NCBI GenBank assembly: GCA_016296435.1
Contig: JAEDJI010000018.1
Location: 1 to 14,371, forward strand
Source of the DNA: Bacilli bacterium
Lineage (GTDB): Bacteria; Bacillota_I; Bacilli_A; RF39; UBA660
Reading direction: 5' to 3'
Length of the DNA: 14,371 nt
Part shown: piece after piece, positions 12,838 to 14,371 of the stretch
Layout: the number at the start of each line of letters is the position of its first letter
How positions within the stretch are numbered: the stretch's first letter is position 1
Position numbers and translations under genes: made by a program
The notes under the pieces: generated by a model
The model's database searches: none
The model's input: only the letters and a program-made list of their open reading frames with translations
What the model was told of the DNA's origin: nothing

Positions 12838-13818
12838 ATGGGATTTTTTGATAAAATAAAAAATAGTCTTAAAACAAAAGAAAAGAATAATAATGAAATA
12901 AAAGATTATACAATAGGACTTAGTAAAACACGAGAAGGATTTGTATCAAAACTAGTTAATTTAACCAATAAATACAGTCGTGTTAATGAAGACTTTTTTA
13001 ATGAACTTGAAGAAATACTTATAATGGCTGATATTGGAGTAAATACTGTAATGTCATTTATGGATAGATTAAGAAAAAGAGTAATCGAAGATAAAATAGA
13101 TGATCCTAAAATGCTTAAAGAAGTAATAGTAGATGAACTATTCATTATATATGTTAGTGGAGATATTATCGTAAATAAAATAAACTATCAAAATGAAGGG
13201 CCTACAATTATACTATTTGTCGGAGTGAATGGTGTAGGTAAAACTACTACTATAGGTAAAATTGCTACTCAAGAAATAAACAAAGGGAAAAAAGTGCTAA
13301 TGGTCGGAGCAGATACATTCCGTGCTGGAGCGGTAGAACAACTAAAGAATTGGGCCGAATTAACTGGTAGTGATTTTGTTGGTGATGAGAATCTAAAAGA
13401 TCCGGCAAGTGTTGTATATAACGGATTAGAAAAAGCAGTAAATGAATCATATGATATAGTTCTAATAGATACAGCAGGTAGGCTTCAGAATAAGGTAAAT
13501 TTAATGAATGAACTGGAAAAAATTAATAGAGTTATAAATAGTTATATACCAAATGCACCACATGAAACACTGTTAGTACTTGATGCAACAACAGGACAAA
13601 ATGGTATTAGTCAAGCAAAACAATTTAAAGAGGTAACAAATATCACTGGAATAGTTCTAACAAAACTAGATGGAACTGCCAAAGGAGGAATAGTATTAGC
13701 TATAAAAGAAGAAGTAGGAATACCAGTGAAATTTGTAGGATTTGGAGAAAAAGCAAATGATTTAAAAATATTTGATATAGAAAACTATATATATGGTTTG
13801 TTTAAGGATATGGTCTAA
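12838..13818 (+). CDS. ftsY: Signal recognition particle receptor FtsY
   Basis: FtsY is the membrane-associated GTPase that receives the SRP with its nascent chain and delivers it to SecYEG. In the 326 residues: the typical MGFFDKIKNSL start, a very short linker in place of the long acidic A domain, an N domain (about 28-110) with LEEILIMADIG, and a G domain with GVNGVGKT (129-136), DTFRAGAVEQL (159-169), DTAGR (211-215) and TKLDGTAKGG (275-284). It ends with PVKFVGFGEKANDLKIF. The start at 12838 is preceded by GGAGGT; the upstream in-frame ATG at 12823 overlaps that site and would add only MEVLN. The gene overlaps ylxM by one base. Confidence 0.97.
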   Translation: MGFFDKIKNSLKTKEKNNNEIKDYTIGLSKTREGFVSKLVNLTNKYSRVNEDFFNELEEILIMADIGVNTVMSFMDRLRKRVIEDKIDDPKMLKEVIVDELFIIYVSGDIIVNKINYQNEGPTIILFVGVNGVGKTTTIGKIATQEINKGKKVLMVGADTFRAGAVEQLKNWAELTGSDFVGDENLKDPASVVYNGLEKAVNESYDIVLIDTAGRLQNKVNLMNELEKINRVINSYIPNAPHETLLVLDATTGQNGISQAKQFKEVTNITGIVLTKLDGTAKGGIVLAIKEEVGIPVKFVGFGEKANDLKIFDIENYIYGLFKDMV

Positions 13819-14117
13819 TGAAAAAAGAAATATATTATAATAATTTATTCGATTATTACGGAGAATTATTAAATGAAAAACAACAAGAATATTTTAAATA
13901 CTACTATTTTGATAACCTTTCTCTATCTGAAATTGCAGACAATCTTAATTTATCTAGAAACGCTATTCATAAACAATTAAAACAAATTGAAGAAAAATTA
14001 GAGTTTTATGATAATAAACTAAAGTTAATAGATAAAGATAAAAAATTAATAGATTTTTCAAATAGAATAAATAATAAAAAATTAAAAGATGAACTACTAA
14101 GTATTATACAACTATAA
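13818..14117 (+). CDS. ylxM: YlxM-family helix-turn-helix protein
   Basis: A 99-aa all-helical protein with a sigma-70 region 4-like helix-turn-helix. LLNEKQQEYFKYYYFDNLSLSEIAD (about 17-41) and NLSRNAIHKQLKQIEEKL (about 44-61) match the YlxM/p13 family, which is encoded beside ftsY and ffh in Firmicutes and is linked to the SRP pathway. The ATG overlaps the final A of the ftsY TAA, so translation is coupled. In Bacillus the next gene would be ffh, but here ffh does not follow: after about 80 bases an HD-domain gene starts. The 3' end lies inside a perfect inverted repeat. Confidence 0.9.
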   Translation: MKKEIYYNNLFDYYGELLNEKQQEYFKYYYFDNLSLSEIADNLNLSRNAIHKQLKQIEEKLEFYDNKLKLIDKDKKLIDFSNRINNKKLKDELLSIIQL

Positions 14118-14125
14118 TACTTAGT
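14096..14125 (+). other. 13-bp perfect inverted repeat over the ylxM stop codon
   Basis: The arms at 14096-14108 and 14113-14125 are exact reverse complements separated by CAAC. The stem is almost only A-T and no T-run follows on the plus strand, so it is at best a weak or mRNA-protecting terminator-like hairpin. Confidence 0.55.
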
Positions 14126-14198
14126 TGTAATAAAATAAATCCCAAATAATATGTACTATTTAAAGATAGATTAATACCTATAAAAAGAGGTGATATCA

Positions 14199-14371
14199 TT
14201 GATTGAAAAAATTTATCATAGTATGTTAAAGGACAATGAAATAAAAGATATTTATAAGCAAGTAGAAGAATATGAGAAAAAAACTGGTGGATGGTGTTAT
14301 CATAATTATAATCACATAATGAATGTGACAAAAATAGTAGTATATATTTTAAAAGAACTAAACTTTAATGA
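14199..14371 (+). CDS. HD-domain protein, N-terminal part (partial)
   Basis: A frame starting with TTG at 14199, preceded by AGAGGTGAT at a suitable distance, runs open to the end of the window (57 codons visible). The visible part begins MIEKIYHSMLKDNEI, continues with an amphipathic helix, and reaches WCYHNYNHIMNVTKI at about residues 36-50. The HNxxH arrangement followed by a helix is the start of an HD-type phosphohydrolase domain, which uses His/Asp metal ligands to act on nucleotides or related phosphates. The catalytic HD pair would lie beyond the window, so substrate and identity remain open. An ATG at 14223 is possible but has a worse site upstream. Confidence 0.7.
   Translation, partial: MIEKIYHSMLKDNEIKDIYKQVEEYEKKTGGWCYHNYNHIMNVTKIVVYILKELNFN

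Noticed and set aside
1..14371. CRISPR array, insertion sequence, tRNA or rRNA
   Set aside because: No regularly spaced repeats, transposase motifs, terminal inverted repeats or cloverleaf/rRNA signatures were seen.

Overview
The window is very AT-rich and densely coded, and looks chromosomal. der, trmL, ftsY and ylxM point to a low-G+C Bacillota (Firmicutes) of the Bacilli/Erysipelotrichia/RF39-like kind. A SpoVIF-family protein and a YlbJ-family membrane protein suggest that the organism makes endospores, or descends from spore-formers. The exact lineage is inference. No IS element, CRISPR array, tRNA or rRNA is visible.

Layout. 1-156: 3' end of a ComEC-type competence protein. 157-400: two hairpins, the second a terminator, then a promoter. 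401-2069: operon of an RNHCP zinc-ribbon protein, a membrane-anchored unknown and a 47-aa charged protein, closed by a terminator. 2110-2559: triple-LysM protein without a signal peptide. 2591-3199: a structured non-coding RNA of about 609 nt with a strong extended -10 promoter, a closing 5'/3' helix and an intrinsic terminator. It is followed at once by a four-helix membrane protein of OapA type (3245-3769), so I call the pair OLE RNA plus OapA. 3845-5948: der, an overlapping HEXXH protein and spoVIF. 5956-7629 (minus): a PilB/GspE/ComGA-type assembly ATPase with an unusual Asn-rich tail. 7727-9608 (plus): two prepilin-like proteins. The first is large, and its C-terminal lectin-like domain carries a short GC-rich, NNC-codon-rich patch that looks like the variable region of a diversity-generating retroelement. 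9574-10518 (minus): YlbJ. 10566-11579 (plus): YlbL-type PDZ-Lon protease, divergent from ylbJ over a palindromic -10. 11768-12780: membrane thioredoxin-like protein and trmL. 12838-14117: ftsY and ylxM. 14199-end: start of an HD-domain protein.

How it fits together. The OLE/OapA pair is a known membrane ribonucleoprotein linked to stress and Mg2+ tolerance, described mainly from extremophilic or anaerobic Firmicutes. The ATPase and two prepilins form part of a type IV pilus or competence-pseudopilus machine, and the ComEC fragment would fit DNA uptake. SpoVIF, YlbJ and perhaps the LysM protein belong to sporulation. The promoters share one compact design: an extended -10 (TGnTATAAT or TGnTAAAAT) sits only a few bases upstream of the Shine-Dalgarno, often directly after the U-tract of the preceding terminator.

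The two observations most worth following are the OLE-type RNA with OapA in this AT-rich host, and the DGR-like patch at 8960-9040 in a pilin. No reverse transcriptase or template repeat lies in the window, so the second is a hypothesis.
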